Notes under the pieces: generated by a model
Databases searched by the model: none
Seen by the model: only the letters and a program-made list of their open reading frames with translations
Told to the model about the DNA's origin: nothing
Origin: Akkermansia muciniphila
GTDB taxonomy: Bacteria > Verrucomicrobiota > Verrucomicrobiia > Methylacidiphilales > CAMAQI01
Length of the DNA: 33,631 nucleotides
Direction: 5' to 3'
Assembly: GCA_945883905.1 (NCBI GenBank)
Contig: CAMCYL010000023.1
Location: 1 to 33,631 of the forward strand
Translations under genes and position numbers: made by a program
In this document: positions 8,790 through 15,959 of the stretch, one piece after another
How positions within the stretch are numbered: the stretch's first letter is position 1
Layout of the letters: every line of letters begins with the position of its first letter

Positions 8790-9044
8790 ATGCCTTCACC
8801 TCCCTCGAAAGACCCCCTTCACGGCAAGACTCTTGAGATGATTCTAACTGTTTTAGTCGAGCATTATGGATGGGAGGAGTTAGGGAAGAAGATCAAGATT
8901 CGCTGCTTTAATTTTGATCCGACGATCAAATCGAGTCTGACTTTTTTACGGAAAACGCCTTGGGCAAGAGCCAAGGTTGAAGATCTTTATCTTATCTATC
9001 TTTGTGATCAGGCTGCTTTTTCAGAAAAGAGATTGGAAAATTAA
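8790..9044 (+). CDS. VF530 family (DUF2132) DNA-binding protein
   Basis: This 84-aa protein matches the VF530 family almost end to end: [21 protein letters not shown], then [20 protein letters not shown] and [12 protein letters not shown]. The Vibrio fischeri founder is a small helical protein described as DNA-binding; its physiological role is not known. AGAGAG lies seven bases before the ATG. The gene stands alone and is convergent with the next minus-strand gene. Confidence 0.88.
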   Translation: MPSPPSKDPLHGKTLEMILTVLVEHYGWEELGKKIKIRCFNFDPTIKSSLTFLRKTPWARAKVEDLYLIYLCDQAAFSEKRLEN

Positions 9045-9075
9045 TTCCGTATTCTCATTCGCTCTTAAGGGGATA

Positions 9076-9684
9076 CTATTTAATCAAAAGAATTAAGATC
9101 AATAATCCCATGGCAATCAGCAGAGGAAGACTGAAGGCGAAGCCAGTGATGACTTTATCCATGAAAGAGCCACGAGAAGAGTCACTGGAGGAATCACCCT
9201 GATTTGAGGAATCATCATGGAGACTGCGAAGGGCATCAATTTTTGAACGGGACTGTTCATAGATCAAACGGGCTTGATCTAAAATAGCTAAGGCACGAGT
9301 GAGTTCTTCCGAGGGATTTTTTGAATTCCATTGGTGGGGGTTGATTTGGCGAACCAGCTGGATCTGTTCCTCAAAGGCATGACGGACAAATTGAACTTGT
9401 TCAATCTCTTTACGCATCTGATGTTCCTGTCCTTCAAGAACAACGAGACCCCGATTTAAATTTTCGGAAACAACTCGAAGGCCTTCATCGAGTTGAATCT
9501 GTTTTCTTTTGATATCTTCTAAGAAAATCTTCTGACGATTGATATCATCGAGCTGGCGTTCGTGCTCCATGAGGGAGCGTTGAGCTTGTTCAATTTGAAG
9601 GTTCAAATCTTCGGGGGTTACCGTGTGAGATGAGCCCGAGGATCGATAGATGAGATCGTCATTATCACGAGAGGAGGATTTCAT
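9076..9684 (-). CDS. Tail-anchored coiled-coil protein of unknown function
   Basis: I recognise no family. The 202-aa protein has a long charged helical middle (about residues 24-150, rich in Glu, Gln, Arg and Leu, as in QIEQAQRSLMEHERQLDDIN) that should form a coiled coil. A Ser/Asp-rich linker follows, then a C-terminal hydrophobic segment (AFSLPLLIAMGLLILILLIK) that would anchor it in the membrane with the coil in the cytoplasm. It starts 25 nt after the LysM lipoprotein gene on the same strand and is probably cotranscribed with it. A role in the envelope or in holding a membrane complex is inference from this arrangement. Confidence 0.75.
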   Translation of the reverse strand: MKSSSRDNDDLIYRSSGSSHTVTPEDLNLQIEQAQRSLMEHERQLDDINRQKIFLEDIKRKQIQLDEGLRVVSENLNRGLVVLEGQEHQMRKEIEQVQFVRHAFEEQIQLVRQINPHQWNSKNPSEELTRALAILDQARLIYEQSRSKIDALRSLHDDSSNQGDSSSDSSRGSFMDKVITGFAFSLPLLIAMGLLILILLIK

Positions 9685-9709
9685 GAGTTTAATTCAAAGA
9701 TGAGGGGGG

Positions 9710-10708
9710 TTAGGGGATTAAGATAGCAGTTCCAATTTTGAGTGGTTTTCCTTCAGGAAGAGTCTCTAAATTTGCATTTTTAATTCGCTCAATTCCGTTC
9801 ACAACATCTTTCGGATAATGTTTTTTTGAGATTTTCCAAAGGGTATCCCCTTTTTGAATCGTGTAGCTACGGGCGGCGGTCGCTGCAGGAGTAGAGTTTG
9901 AGGGTGGGGCGGAGAATGTTCCAGGAGCATTGACCGTATTGTTTGGAACTGTGCTTTGAATTGTGTTTGGAACTGTTGAGGAGATCCCTTTATTAAGCGC
10001 TGCTTGGGCTTGAGTGGTGGCCGCGGCGGGGGTCGAAGGTTGTTGGACGGCAACCGGGTTTACTTTGTCTGTAAGATTTCCCGAATTTACTTCCGCAGGA
10101 ACAACAGGGGAGACAACCGCACTTGCGGCTTGAGTGGCTTTGAGAGTCGCCTCTTCGAGGGTTTTTGCCGCTTTGACTTTTTCCTCTTCTAGCAATGCGA
10201 CCGTCTTCGTTTGCTCCTCTTTGGAGGCACTCAACGCATGCTCCATCTCCGTGATTTTTTTGTAGAGCTCTTCGCGCTCTTTTTTCAAGGAGAGGTTATC
10301 GGATTGAATCTTCGCGAAAAGCTCAGCATTTTGAACGGGTGAGTTCGGCAATGTTGCAGCAAAAGTAATTTTAGCGTTATCGAGATGACCTTTTGCCATC
10401 TCTGCTTTGTCGGTGTTAGGACGTTCGTCGAGAAATCGTTGAAGGTGATAAATGGTCTTAATCGGATCACCGAGTTTTTCGCTGTAAAGCATTCCGATTT
10501 CATAATGCGCTGCAGCTACTTTGGGATTTTTGCGCAGTGCGGTTTCGTATGATTTTACGGCCTTTTCAAAATCACGATCGTGAATCGCCTCTTGAGCCTC
10601 CTTAAAATAGGGATTTCGATCATCTTCTGCTTCGAGACGGGGATCCTCTTTGTCACAACTGATCAAAAGTAAAAGCGGAAGAAGTAAGAATAAACGGCGA
10701 ATAGTCAT
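9710..10708 (-). CDS. Lipoprotein with TPR-like repeats and a C-terminal LysM domain
   Basis: The 332-aa protein starts with a lipoprotein signal: RR, a Leu-rich core, and LLISCDK with Cys18 as the lipidation site. Residues 30-100 look like tetratricopeptide repeats (FEKAVKSYETALRKNPKVAAAHYEIGMLY). A charged coiled coil follows (about 130-190), then a Pro/Ala/Thr/Asn-rich linker. The last 50 residues are a LysM peptidoglycan-binding domain (SYTIQKGDTLWKISKKHYP). It is therefore probably an envelope protein tethered to membrane and cell wall, perhaps a scaffold for peptidoglycan or divisome proteins. It lies between der and the tail-anchored coiled-coil gene, with its own apparent promoter. 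Confidence 0.85.
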   Translation of the reverse strand: MTIRRLFLLLPLLLLISCDKEDPRLEAEDDRNPYFKEAQEAIHDRDFEKAVKSYETALRKNPKVAAAHYEIGMLYSEKLGDPIKTIYHLQRFLDERPNTDKAEMAKGHLDNAKITFAATLPNSPVQNAELFAKIQSDNLSLKKEREELYKKITEMEHALSASKEEQTKTVALLEEEKVKAAKTLEEATLKATQAASAVVSPVVPAEVNSGNLTDKVNPVAVQQPSTPAAATTQAQAALNKGISSTVPNTIQSTVPNNTVNAPGTFSAPPSNSTPAATAARSYTIQKGDTLWKISKKHYPKDVVNGIERIKNANLETLPEGKPLKIGTAILIP

Positions 10709-10714
10709 CTAAGT

Positions 10715-10743
10715 ATACTAACGAGCGTTTGTTCTCGTGCAAA
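10715..10743 (-). promoter_or_regulatory. Putative promoter of the LysM lipoprotein gene
   Basis: Reading the minus strand, TTTGCA (10743-10738), a 17-nt spacer and TAGTAT (10720-10715) end six bases before the ATG. Confidence 0.45.
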
Positions 10744-10761
10744 CTGAAAAAATGGATTCTT

Positions 10762-12195
10762 TTAGCGTCGCCCTTTACTTTTACTTTGGGTGACCCGATC
10801 TCGTTTCGCTTTCTCGTAGGTATAGGCTTTTCTTTTTTTGACGACTACGGTTTGGGGTCGTTTGCGGTAGATGAAATCGATGGGACATCCTTCGAGCGGA
10901 AAATATTTTCTAATTTGAAGCTCTAAAAACCGCTGATAGGAGGGGATCAGAAGATCCTCTCCATTCACGAAAAGCAGGAGGGTCGGAATCGATCGTGGAT
11001 CTTCCGAGAATTGTTGTGCGGCATAGTAACACTTAAATCGTTTTCCTCGAACTGAGGGAGCCATTTGTCGTTCTTGAGCCTCATGGATGACTCGATTGAG
11101 GCGTGCGGTTTGGAATTTAATATGGCGCATTTGATCCATTCGATGAATCCCTTCCATCAATTTCGGAAGACCATATTTCGATTTGGCGCTAATAAAGAAG
11201 ATCGGGGCATAAGGCAGGAAAAAGAGCTCTCGTTCAATGGCTTGAGAAAACTCCAGACGTTTATCGGTGTTTCCCTGACCTTCATCGAGAGCAATATCCC
11301 ATTTATTGAGCGCAATTATGCATGGGACTTTCGATTTTTGAATCAGGCTGGCGATTTTTTTATCCTGTTCACGAACCCCTTCGAGCGATTCAAGAACTAG
11401 AACACAGACATCGGCTCGATTGATCATGTGGACCGTTCGACCACTCATTTTGGCTTCAAGCGCATCATCGATTCGACTTTTCTTTCGGAGCCCTGCGGTG
11501 TCGATGAGAACGTATTCTTTATCATCCCATTTAAAGGGGACATCCACCGCATCACGAGTCGTTCCTGCGACTTCGCTGACGATCGTTCGATCTTCATTGA
11601 GAATTGCGTTGATCAAGGAGGATTTACCGACATTCGGTCGTCCGATCATCGCCACTCGTGTTGGACGAGAGGGGGGGAGAGGCTCGGAGACCAACCAGGT
11701 TTTAGTCAGTTCCTCCTTAATATCGGCAATTCCCATCCCATGCATGGCAGAGACGGGATACGGCTTTCCAAAGCCTAATTGAGTAAATTCCGAGGACTCC
11801 GCCTGATGCTTGTCGGTCTCTGCTTTATTCAGGAGAAGAAAAACCGGTTTCTCTGATTTGCGAAGTTTTTTAGCAATATCGCGGTCGAGATGAGTTAATC
11901 CTTCGCGAATATCAACCACGAAAAGAATCTGTGTCGCCGTTTCAAGGGCAAGATTGACCTCATGTTCGATCGCTCCGGCAAAGCCTTCAGAATCGCCGAG
12001 TCCGATTCCACCGGTATCGACGAGTGTAAATTCGAAGTTATCCCAACGCGCCGAGACGACGAGACGATCGCGGGTGACACCGGGTCGATCATGAACGATC
12101 GAAAGATCTCTTCCTGCAAATCGGTTAAAGAGTGCGGATTTCCCGACATTGGGACGTCCGACAATAGCGACGACAGGATGAGCGGTTTTGGACAT
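10762..12195 (-). CDS. der: Ribosome biogenesis GTPase Der (EngA)
   Basis: Der is an essential double GTPase that helps assemble the 50S ribosomal subunit. The 477-aa protein shows both G domains: GRPNVGKS at residues 13-20 and again at 185-192, with DTGGIG and DTAGLR as the G3 motifs and LNKWD as the second G4. The first G4 reads NKAE instead of NKxD, a conservative change. A KH-like C-terminal domain follows (VIHEAQERQMAPSVRGKRFKCYYAAQ), ending in a basic tail. Length is normal for the family. It is transcribed away from the tRNA-Leu-associated cassette. Confidence 0.97.
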   Translation of the reverse strand: MSKTAHPVVAIVGRPNVGKSALFNRFAGRDLSIVHDRPGVTRDRLVVSARWDNFEFTLVDTGGIGLGDSEGFAGAIEHEVNLALETATQILFVVDIREGLTHLDRDIAKKLRKSEKPVFLLLNKAETDKHQAESSEFTQLGFGKPYPVSAMHGMGIADIKEELTKTWLVSEPLPPSRPTRVAMIGRPNVGKSSLINAILNEDRTIVSEVAGTTRDAVDVPFKWDDKEYVLIDTAGLRKKSRIDDALEAKMSGRTVHMINRADVCVLVLESLEGVREQDKKIASLIQKSKVPCIIALNKWDIALDEGQGNTDKRLEFSQAIERELFFLPYAPIFFISAKSKYGLPKLMEGIHRMDQMRHIKFQTARLNRVIHEAQERQMAPSVRGKRFKCYYAAQQFSEDPRSIPTLLLFVNGEDLLIPSYQRFLELQIRKYFPLEGCPIDFIYRKRPQTVVVKKRKAYTYEKAKRDRVTQSKSKGRR

Positions 12196-12204
12196 AATCA
12201 GATC

Positions 12205-12233
12205 TGTTTAGCGATCATATCGAGCGAGGACAA
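12205..12233 (-). promoter_or_regulatory. Putative der promoter
   Basis: On the minus strand, TTGTCC (12233-12228), a 17-nt spacer and TAAACA (12210-12205) end nine bases before the ATG; no Shine-Dalgarno is visible. Confidence 0.5.
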
Positions 12234-12287
12234 TGAAATACCGTTCTTTTCCTATCTACAATTAAAACGGTCTTTAAAACATCCTGT

Positions 12288-12397
12288 GAATCCTATTCAT
12301 CCCTGTTAAATTCTGCCTTTGATTGGCGACCCTTGGCGGTTAGCATTTCCACTGGGGGGGGGTTGCTCGCCCAAAAAACTGGGCTCGCAGGGAGTTG
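12288..12397 (-). repeat. Direct repeat copy A containing a tRNA-Leu 3' fragment (att-like)
   Basis: 12288-12350 is identical over 63 nt to 13546-13608. After a variable G-run the match resumes at GCCC (12369) and continues through CTGGGCTCGCAGGGA, the complement of the 3' end of the intact tRNA-Leu. The match then stops. The intact tRNA continues beyond this point only in the other copy. This is the pattern left at the far end of an element inserted at, or duplicated from, a tRNA gene. Confidence 0.8.
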
Positions 12398-12423
12398 TGC
12401 CTCACAAGGCACGGATCCCTGCG
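12386..12423. repeat. Long hairpin grown from the tRNA-Leu fragment
   Basis: CGCAGGGA (12386-12393) pairs with TCCCTGCG (12416-12423), and GTGCCT (12397-12402) with AGGCAC (12407-12412) around a CACA loop. The 17-nt arms hold one G-A mismatch and two G-U pairs when read as plus-strand RNA. The left arm is the end of the tRNA fragment. No T-run follows, so it is not an ordinary terminator. Confidence 0.7.
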
Positions 12424-12473
12424 CTAGGCCGTTTGTATTTGTTTATAGATAACAGTTACTTTTAGTTGAAAAA

Positions 12474-12502
12474 TTGACTTTGAACCCTTTATTCGGTATA
12501 GA
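12474..12502 (+). promoter_or_regulatory. Promoter of the cassette gene pair, leaderless type
   Basis: TTGACT (12474-12479), a 17-nt spacer and TATAGA (12497-12502) form one of the best sigma70-like promoters of the window. The ATG is nine bases after the end of the -10, so the mRNA would have at most one or two leader bases. Confidence 0.65.
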
Positions 12503-12510
12503 CAACAGTC

Positions 12511-12732
12511 ATGGAGGCATTTTTTTCAAAATTAAAAGCAGACCTATCTTGGCGACAAGCTCGATTGGTGGGTGGATTGCTTTTGCGTTATGAGAGAGGA
12601 ACGATTACCCCAGTACGTAAAGGGATTTTGAAGTCGCTTCTTTTAAATCCTGGCGTGACTCATCGCCTCATCGATCAAGGAGTCGCTTATCATGTCGGAC
12701 GCACAAACCGCTCTCGATTGGTGGAATCCTAA
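12511..12732 (+). CDS. Small protein of unknown function, upstream partner of the nucleotidyltransferase
   Basis: I do not recognise the 73-aa product. It is basic and probably helical, with LSWRQARLVGGLLLRYERGT followed by VRKGILKSLLLNPGVTHRLI, which could form a small helix-turn-helix. It begins right after a strong promoter without a ribosome site and overlaps the next gene by 41 nt. The pairing of a small basic protein with a nucleotidyltransferase-like protein resembles toxin-antitoxin organisation, where one partner regulates the operon. That is inference; it might instead be a truncated gene. Confidence 0.6.
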   Translation: MEAFFSKLKADLSWRQARLVGGLLLRYERGTITPVRKGILKSLLLNPGVTHRLIDQGVAYHVGRTNRSRLVES

Positions 12733-13399
12733 GATCGATTGGGATTGCGAAGCAGGAAAACTGCTCCAAAAGTTATTTTCTAATATCCCCAATAAACCAG
12801 CTGAAATTACAGTTTTTGGCTCTGCCGCTCTTCAGCTTTGTTTCAAACGGGAATTCCTCAGTGCTGATGTCGATTTTTTAAGTCGGACGGATTACAATGA
12901 GCTGATTCATCATTTGGAGTTAGGCAAGGGTCAGACTGAATTTTATCTTGAGCAGCCTCCCGCAAAAACTTTTATCGTTGCTGTGGATTGGAGAGATCGG
13001 GCTTATACGGAAGTCATCGATGGAATCTCGGTGATTTTTCCACACCCTATTGACATTCTCACTTCCAAGGTGAAACGGTTGGAGTTCAAGGATCTTCAAG
13101 CCTTTTTTTTAGTGAAAGAATTGACCGGACATCCAACGGAAGAGGAGATGATTCACTCTCTTCAAGGGGTTGTAGATATGTATCGACCTGCATTTGACGA
13201 AGAAAATCCCGGTGGCGATCCCATTGCGAATACCCAGCGATTGTGGATCGATTTTTTTTCAAAAAAAATCGATGTAAGAAAGCAAATTATTGCTCCAGCC
13301 TTAGAAGATCGTCAAAAATATTACGATCCACTTTCTCCGGAAAAAAAGGAACTCATCAAGAAATTGATGAATGAAAAGAGCGCTCCTTTACCGCCTTGA
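12692..13399 (+). CDS. Nucleotidyltransferase-fold protein (AbiEii/DUF6036-like)
   Basis: The 235-aa protein carries the minimal nucleotidyltransferase signature: FGSAALQL at residues 42-49 followed by SADVDFL with Asp59 and Asp61, which would hold the metal and nucleotide. Farther on, FPHPIDILTSKVKRLEFKDLQAFFLV fits the helical part of AbiEii/DUF6036-type proteins, several of which are toxins of type IV-like systems that block tRNA or other targets. AAGGAG (12677-12682) nine bases before the ATG is a clear Shine-Dalgarno, and the start lies inside the 73-aa gene, so translation is coupled. It is the only large gene in the cassette bounded by tRNA-Leu-derived repeats. The exact subfamily and substrate are uncertain. 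Confidence 0.75.
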   Translation: MSDAQTALDWWNPKIDWDCEAGKLLQKLFSNIPNKPAEITVFGSAALQLCFKREFLSADVDFLSRTDYNELIHHLELGKGQTEFYLEQPPAKTFIVAVDWRDRAYTEVIDGISVIFPHPIDILTSKVKRLEFKDLQAFFLVKELTGHPTEEEMIHSLQGVVDMYRPAFDEENPGGDPIANTQRLWIDFFSKKIDVRKQIIAPALEDRQKYYDPLSPEKKELIKKLMNEKSAPLPP

Positions 13400-13444
13400 G
13401 CTTTGATTTTCTCTAATGATCTTGAGTTTAATTCGCTATTGAAA

Positions 13445-13498
13445 CCGATTTTTCGGCTCGGAGATCGGGGGATCTCCATCATTTGACATATGGCAAAT
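13445..13498. repeat. Run of short hairpins after the nucleotidyltransferase gene
   Basis: CCGA-TTTT-TCGG (13445-13456) is followed by GGAGATC-GGGG-GATCTCC (13460-13477), a perfect 7-bp stem, and then by ATTTG/CAAAT (13481-13498). Two stronger hairpins come next. Confidence 0.55.
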
Positions 13499-13521
13499 AA
13501 CGAGGACCTCCTCGTTTCTTT
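13499..13521 (+). terminator. Probable terminator of the cassette operon
   Basis: AACGAGG (13499-13505) and CCTCGTT (13510-13516) form a perfect 7-bp stem with a 4-nt loop. The following bases TTTCTTT partly satisfy the T-run of an intrinsic terminator. Confidence 0.5.
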
Positions 13522-13546
13522 GAGGTCGTAATTTGTGACCTCAAAG
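13518..13546. repeat. Perfect 10-bp hairpin at the cassette boundary
   Basis: CTTTGAGGTC (13518-13527) and GACCTCAAAG (13537-13546) are perfect inverted repeats around 9 nt. The last base of the palindrome is the first base of the 63-nt direct-repeat core, so the structure abuts the repeat exactly. Confidence 0.7.
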
Positions 13547-13656
13547 AATCCTATTCATCCCTGTTAAATTCTGCCTTTGATTGGCGACCCTTGGCGGTTA
13601 GCATTTCCAATGGGGGGTAGATATGCTTGCCCAAAAACTGGGCTCGCAGGGACTTG
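13546..13656 (-). repeat. Direct repeat copy B, joined to the intact tRNA-Leu
   Basis: This copy matches 12288-12397. It has a 63-nt identical core, a divergent G-rich spacer, and the block GCCC-A5-CTGGGCTCGCAGGGA, which here is the 3' end of the intact tRNA-Leu gene. Confidence 0.8.
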
Positions 13657-13719
13657 AACCCTGACACCTTTCGGTACTAGATCCTAAGTCTAGCGCGTCT
13701 GCCATTCCGCCACGAGCCC
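13639..13719 (-). tRNA. tRNA-Leu (anticodon TAG)
   Basis: Read on the minus strand, the 7-bp acceptor stem is GGGCTCG/CGAGCCC with discriminator A. The anticodon stem CTAGA/TCTAG encloses the loop CTTAGGA, with anticodon TAG. The T arm is CAGGG-TTCAAGT-CCCTG. The 81-nt length fits a type II tRNA with a short variable arm. CCA is not encoded. Its 3' end is duplicated 1.26 kb away at 12380-12393. A -35/-10-like pair (TTGCCC and GATTAA, 13762-13733, 18-nt spacer) lies 13 nt upstream. Confidence 0.95.
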
Positions 13720-13776
13720 TCGTGTGGTTTCCTTAATCTCTCGATTAATTGGGAGAGGGCAATTCAAAAATTGAGG

Positions 13777-14655
13777 TTAACACCGTTTTTTAATTTTTCC
13801 GATTTGATCCTTTATTTTTTCAAGCTGATTTTCGAGTTGATGAAGTTCCTCTTTGATTGAAAGACTCTCTTTATTTTCGGTTTTTTCAGCTTCAGCCTCT
13901 TTTTGAATTTCTTGCATTCCATTAAGGACAATGCCGATAAATAAATTGAGCATGATCATTGTTCCTAAAAGAATATAGGTGACAAAGTAGAGAATAGCCC
14001 CCCAAGCGGGAACCGTAGGGGTTTCAGCTCGAATCTGTTGATAAAGAATATCGGCCCATCCCTCGAGAGTCGTAATTTGAAAAAGGGAGAGCATCGATTT
14101 TCCAAGGGAGCCAAAGTGTTGGGGGTCGTTTTGACTAAAGAGGGAAACGCCGAGAATTGCATAAATGTAAATTAAGATGAGTAAGAGGAAACCAACATAG
14201 CCCATTGAGGGAATACTCCGAAGAAGGGCGTTTACAAGCAGCTGAAGCTTTGGAATTACGGAGACAAGTCTTAAAATTCGAAGAATTCGTGCGAGTCGAA
14301 GGATTGCGATAAAGGGACCTTCCGCTGGGAAAAAACAGGCGATCAGAATAAAAAAATCAAAACAATTCCATCCACTTCGAAAATAGTCCCAAGGACGAGG
14401 TGATAATGCGAGTCCTTTCAAAAGGGCTTCAAAGCAAAAGATTCCTAAAATAACAATATGGAGAAATTCAAATAAGGAATGAAAGGTAAGACGAGTGGCG
14501 GGGTTTGTTTCAAACCCGAGGAGGATTGCGGCGGCTAAGATTGTGAAAATGATGAGCCGATTAAAAAAGGGGGCTTCGACGGTTTTCCGAGAAAAAAGAA
14601 GAAGTGAGTTCATGGCTAAAAGTGAAGGATTCTTTGTTTTTGTCAAATCGATCAT
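13777..14655 (-). CDS. Voltage-gated ion channel, NaChBac-like single-domain
   Basis: The 292-aa protein has the six-helix single-domain layout of bacterial voltage-gated sodium channels, which assemble as tetramers in the inner membrane. S4 is clear: ILRLARILRILRLV with arginines 120, 123, 126 and 129 spaced by three. The pore loop reads TTLEGWAD (195-202), followed by S6 with MIMLNLFIGIVLNGM. The C-terminus (about 250-290) is a Glu/Lys-rich coiled coil, as in the family. The filter has Gly where NaChBac has Ser (TLESW), closer to some calcium-channel repeats. The start is uncertain. ATG 14655 has no ribosome site; ATG 14613 (residue 15) lies behind a perfect TTGACA (14646-14641), though with a poor -10. 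bioB is divergent. Confidence 0.9.
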   Translation of the reverse strand: MIDLTKTKNPSLLAMNSLLLFSRKTVEAPFFNRLIIFTILAAAILLGFETNPATRLTFHSLFEFLHIVILGIFCFEALLKGLALSPRPWDYFRSGWNCFDFFILIACFFPAEGPFIAILRLARILRILRLVSVIPKLQLLVNALLRSIPSMGYVGFLLLILIYIYAILGVSLFSQNDPQHFGSLGKSMLSLFQITTLEGWADILYQQIRAETPTVPAWGAILYFVTYILLGTMIMLNLFIGIVLNGMQEIQKEAEAEKTENKESLSIKEELHQLENQLEKIKDQIGKIKKRC

Positions 14656-14716
14656 TTGAAACGACTGGATCTGATGCTTGCCAAGGATTCTCCTTTATGA
14701 AAAAGTGTCTGGAGAT

Positions 14717-15685
14717 ATGAATATCCGTTCTCTCGAAGACATTAAGGCCATTTATCAACAGCCCCTTTTTAATTTAATGAAAGAGGCGCGTGAGGTTTAC
14801 GAATCGAATTGGGGGGAGGAGCCTGGAATTCAGCTTTGTACGCTTTTAAGTATTAAGACGGGGGGCTGTAGTGAGGATTGCTCTTATTGCGCTCAAAGTT
14901 CACATTACAAGACGGAGGTTGAGTCGGGAAAGTTAATGACCGCGGAGGAGGTTTTGCCGATTGCTCAAAAGGCGCGTGAGAATGGGACGACTCGTTTTTG
15001 TATGGGAGCGGCATGGAAGGGAATAAAAGAGAGTGATAGTCGTTTTGGAACGGTTCTAGAGACCGTTCGTCAGGTGAGTCAATTAGGGATGGAGGTTTGT
15101 GTCACTCTAGGGAGTTTAACGGAAGGGGCGGCTCAGGCGCTTAAAGCGGCGGGGGTTACGGCATATAATCATAACTTAGATACGAGCCCGGAGCATTATG
15201 CAAATATTGTGACGACGCATACTTTTGAAGATCGAGTGAAGACGATTCAACATGTTCAAAAGGCGGGAATGGCGGTCTGTTGTGGAGGAATTATGGGAAT
15301 GGGGGAGACCGTTCAAGATCGTATTCGTTTCCTTCAGGTTTTGACTGAATTAACCCCTGCTCCGGAGAGTATTCCGATTAACTGTTTGACCGCAATCCCA
15401 GGAACTCCCCTTGAGAATCTTCCTCCCTTGGATGTTTTTGAATTGGTTCGAATGGTCGCAACAACGCGAATTCTTTTTCCTCGTTCCAAGGTTCGACTTT
15501 CTGCAGGCCGCACAAAGCTATCCAAAGAGGGGCAGGCTCTCTGTTTCTTTGCGGGGGCGAATTCAATTTTTTATGGGGATAAGCTTTTGACAACGGATAA
15601 TCCTGGAGTTGATGAGGACAAGGAGCTCCTTGAGAGTCTTGGGTTGGTTTCAGCGACTCAAATTCCAGTCGCTCTTGAGGTTTAG
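14717..15685 (+). CDS. bioB: Biotin synthase
   Basis: BioB is the radical-SAM enzyme that inserts sulfur into dethiobiotin, the last step of biotin synthesis. The 322-aa protein has the SAM cluster motif CSEDCSYC at residues 51-58 (Cys51, Cys55, Cys58). Cysteines for the auxiliary 2Fe-2S cluster lie farther on (VCVTLG, VCCGGIMGMGET), and the late block RLSAGR matches the family. ATG 14717 is chosen because the conserved N-terminus begins there and GGAG (14711-14714) precedes it, though with only two bases between. An upstream in-frame TTG at 14678 would add a tail with no similarity. No other bio genes are in the window. Confidence 0.96.
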   Translation: MNIRSLEDIKAIYQQPLFNLMKEAREVYESNWGEEPGIQLCTLLSIKTGGCSEDCSYCAQSSHYKTEVESGKLMTAEEVLPIAQKARENGTTRFCMGAAWKGIKESDSRFGTVLETVRQVSQLGMEVCVTLGSLTEGAAQALKAAGVTAYNHNLDTSPEHYANIVTTHTFEDRVKTIQHVQKAGMAVCCGGIMGMGETVQDRIRFLQVLTELTPAPESIPINCLTAIPGTPLENLPPLDVFELVRMVATTRILFPRSKVRLSAGRTKLSKEGQALCFFAGANSIFYGDKLLTTDNPGVDEDKELLESLGLVSATQIPVALEV

Positions 15686-15774
15686 AACTGTACACGATGA
15701 ATCTCTCCTTGTTTTCAATGTCTTTAAATCATCAGCGCTAATGAGTGAAGATAAGCGGTTAAAAACTGTCTTTT

Positions 15775-15804
15775 CTTGGCGTTATTGGCGTCCCTTGGCG
15801 GTTC
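15775..15804. repeat. TTGGCG 9-nt periodic intergenic repeat
   Basis: CTTGGCGTT, ATTGGCGTC and CCTTGGCGG stand in tandem with a nine-base period. The same kind of unit (ATTGGCGACCCTTGGCGGTT) is inside both tRNA-Leu direct repeats, so it is a dispersed element of this genome. Nothing else can be named in 15686-15922. Confidence 0.6.
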
Positions 15805-15922
15805 ATCCGATTTCATTTGTTATTCTTTTAGAGTTGGAGAGTAGGAAGTAAGAGATTTTTTGATCCCTTGACGAGAGCGTTTGCGACTCCCATTTCAGGT
15901 CAAGAGATGAACTTAACATTAT

Positions 15923-15950
15923 TTGACAGAGCGTTCAATATATCTATGTT
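15923..15950 (+). promoter_or_regulatory. vapBC promoter
   Basis: A perfect TTGACA (15923-15928) is followed by a 16-nt spacer and TATGTT (15945-15950). The probable vapB ATG is seven bases after the -10, so the mRNA would be nearly leaderless. Confidence 0.65.
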
Positions 15951-15959
15951 AATAGATAT
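15940..15959. promoter_or_regulatory. Palindromic operator over the vapBC -10 box and start codon
   Basis: ATATCTAT (15940-15947) and ATAGATAT (15952-15959) are perfect inverted repeats around GTTA. The site covers the -10 box and the first two bases of the vapB ATG, an ideal place for autorepression by a VapB or VapBC complex. Binding is inferred from position and symmetry. Confidence 0.65.

Noticed and set aside
12320-12350. GTTAGC next to hairpins as an integron attC site
   Set aside because: The core does not fit GTTRRRY, no paired RYYYAAC lies at the right spacing, and the repeat is tied to tRNA-Leu instead.
15609-15851. 80-codon plus-strand frame after bioB
   Set aside because: It begins inside the conserved end of bioB and runs through the TTGGCG repeat; no ribosome site or similarity.
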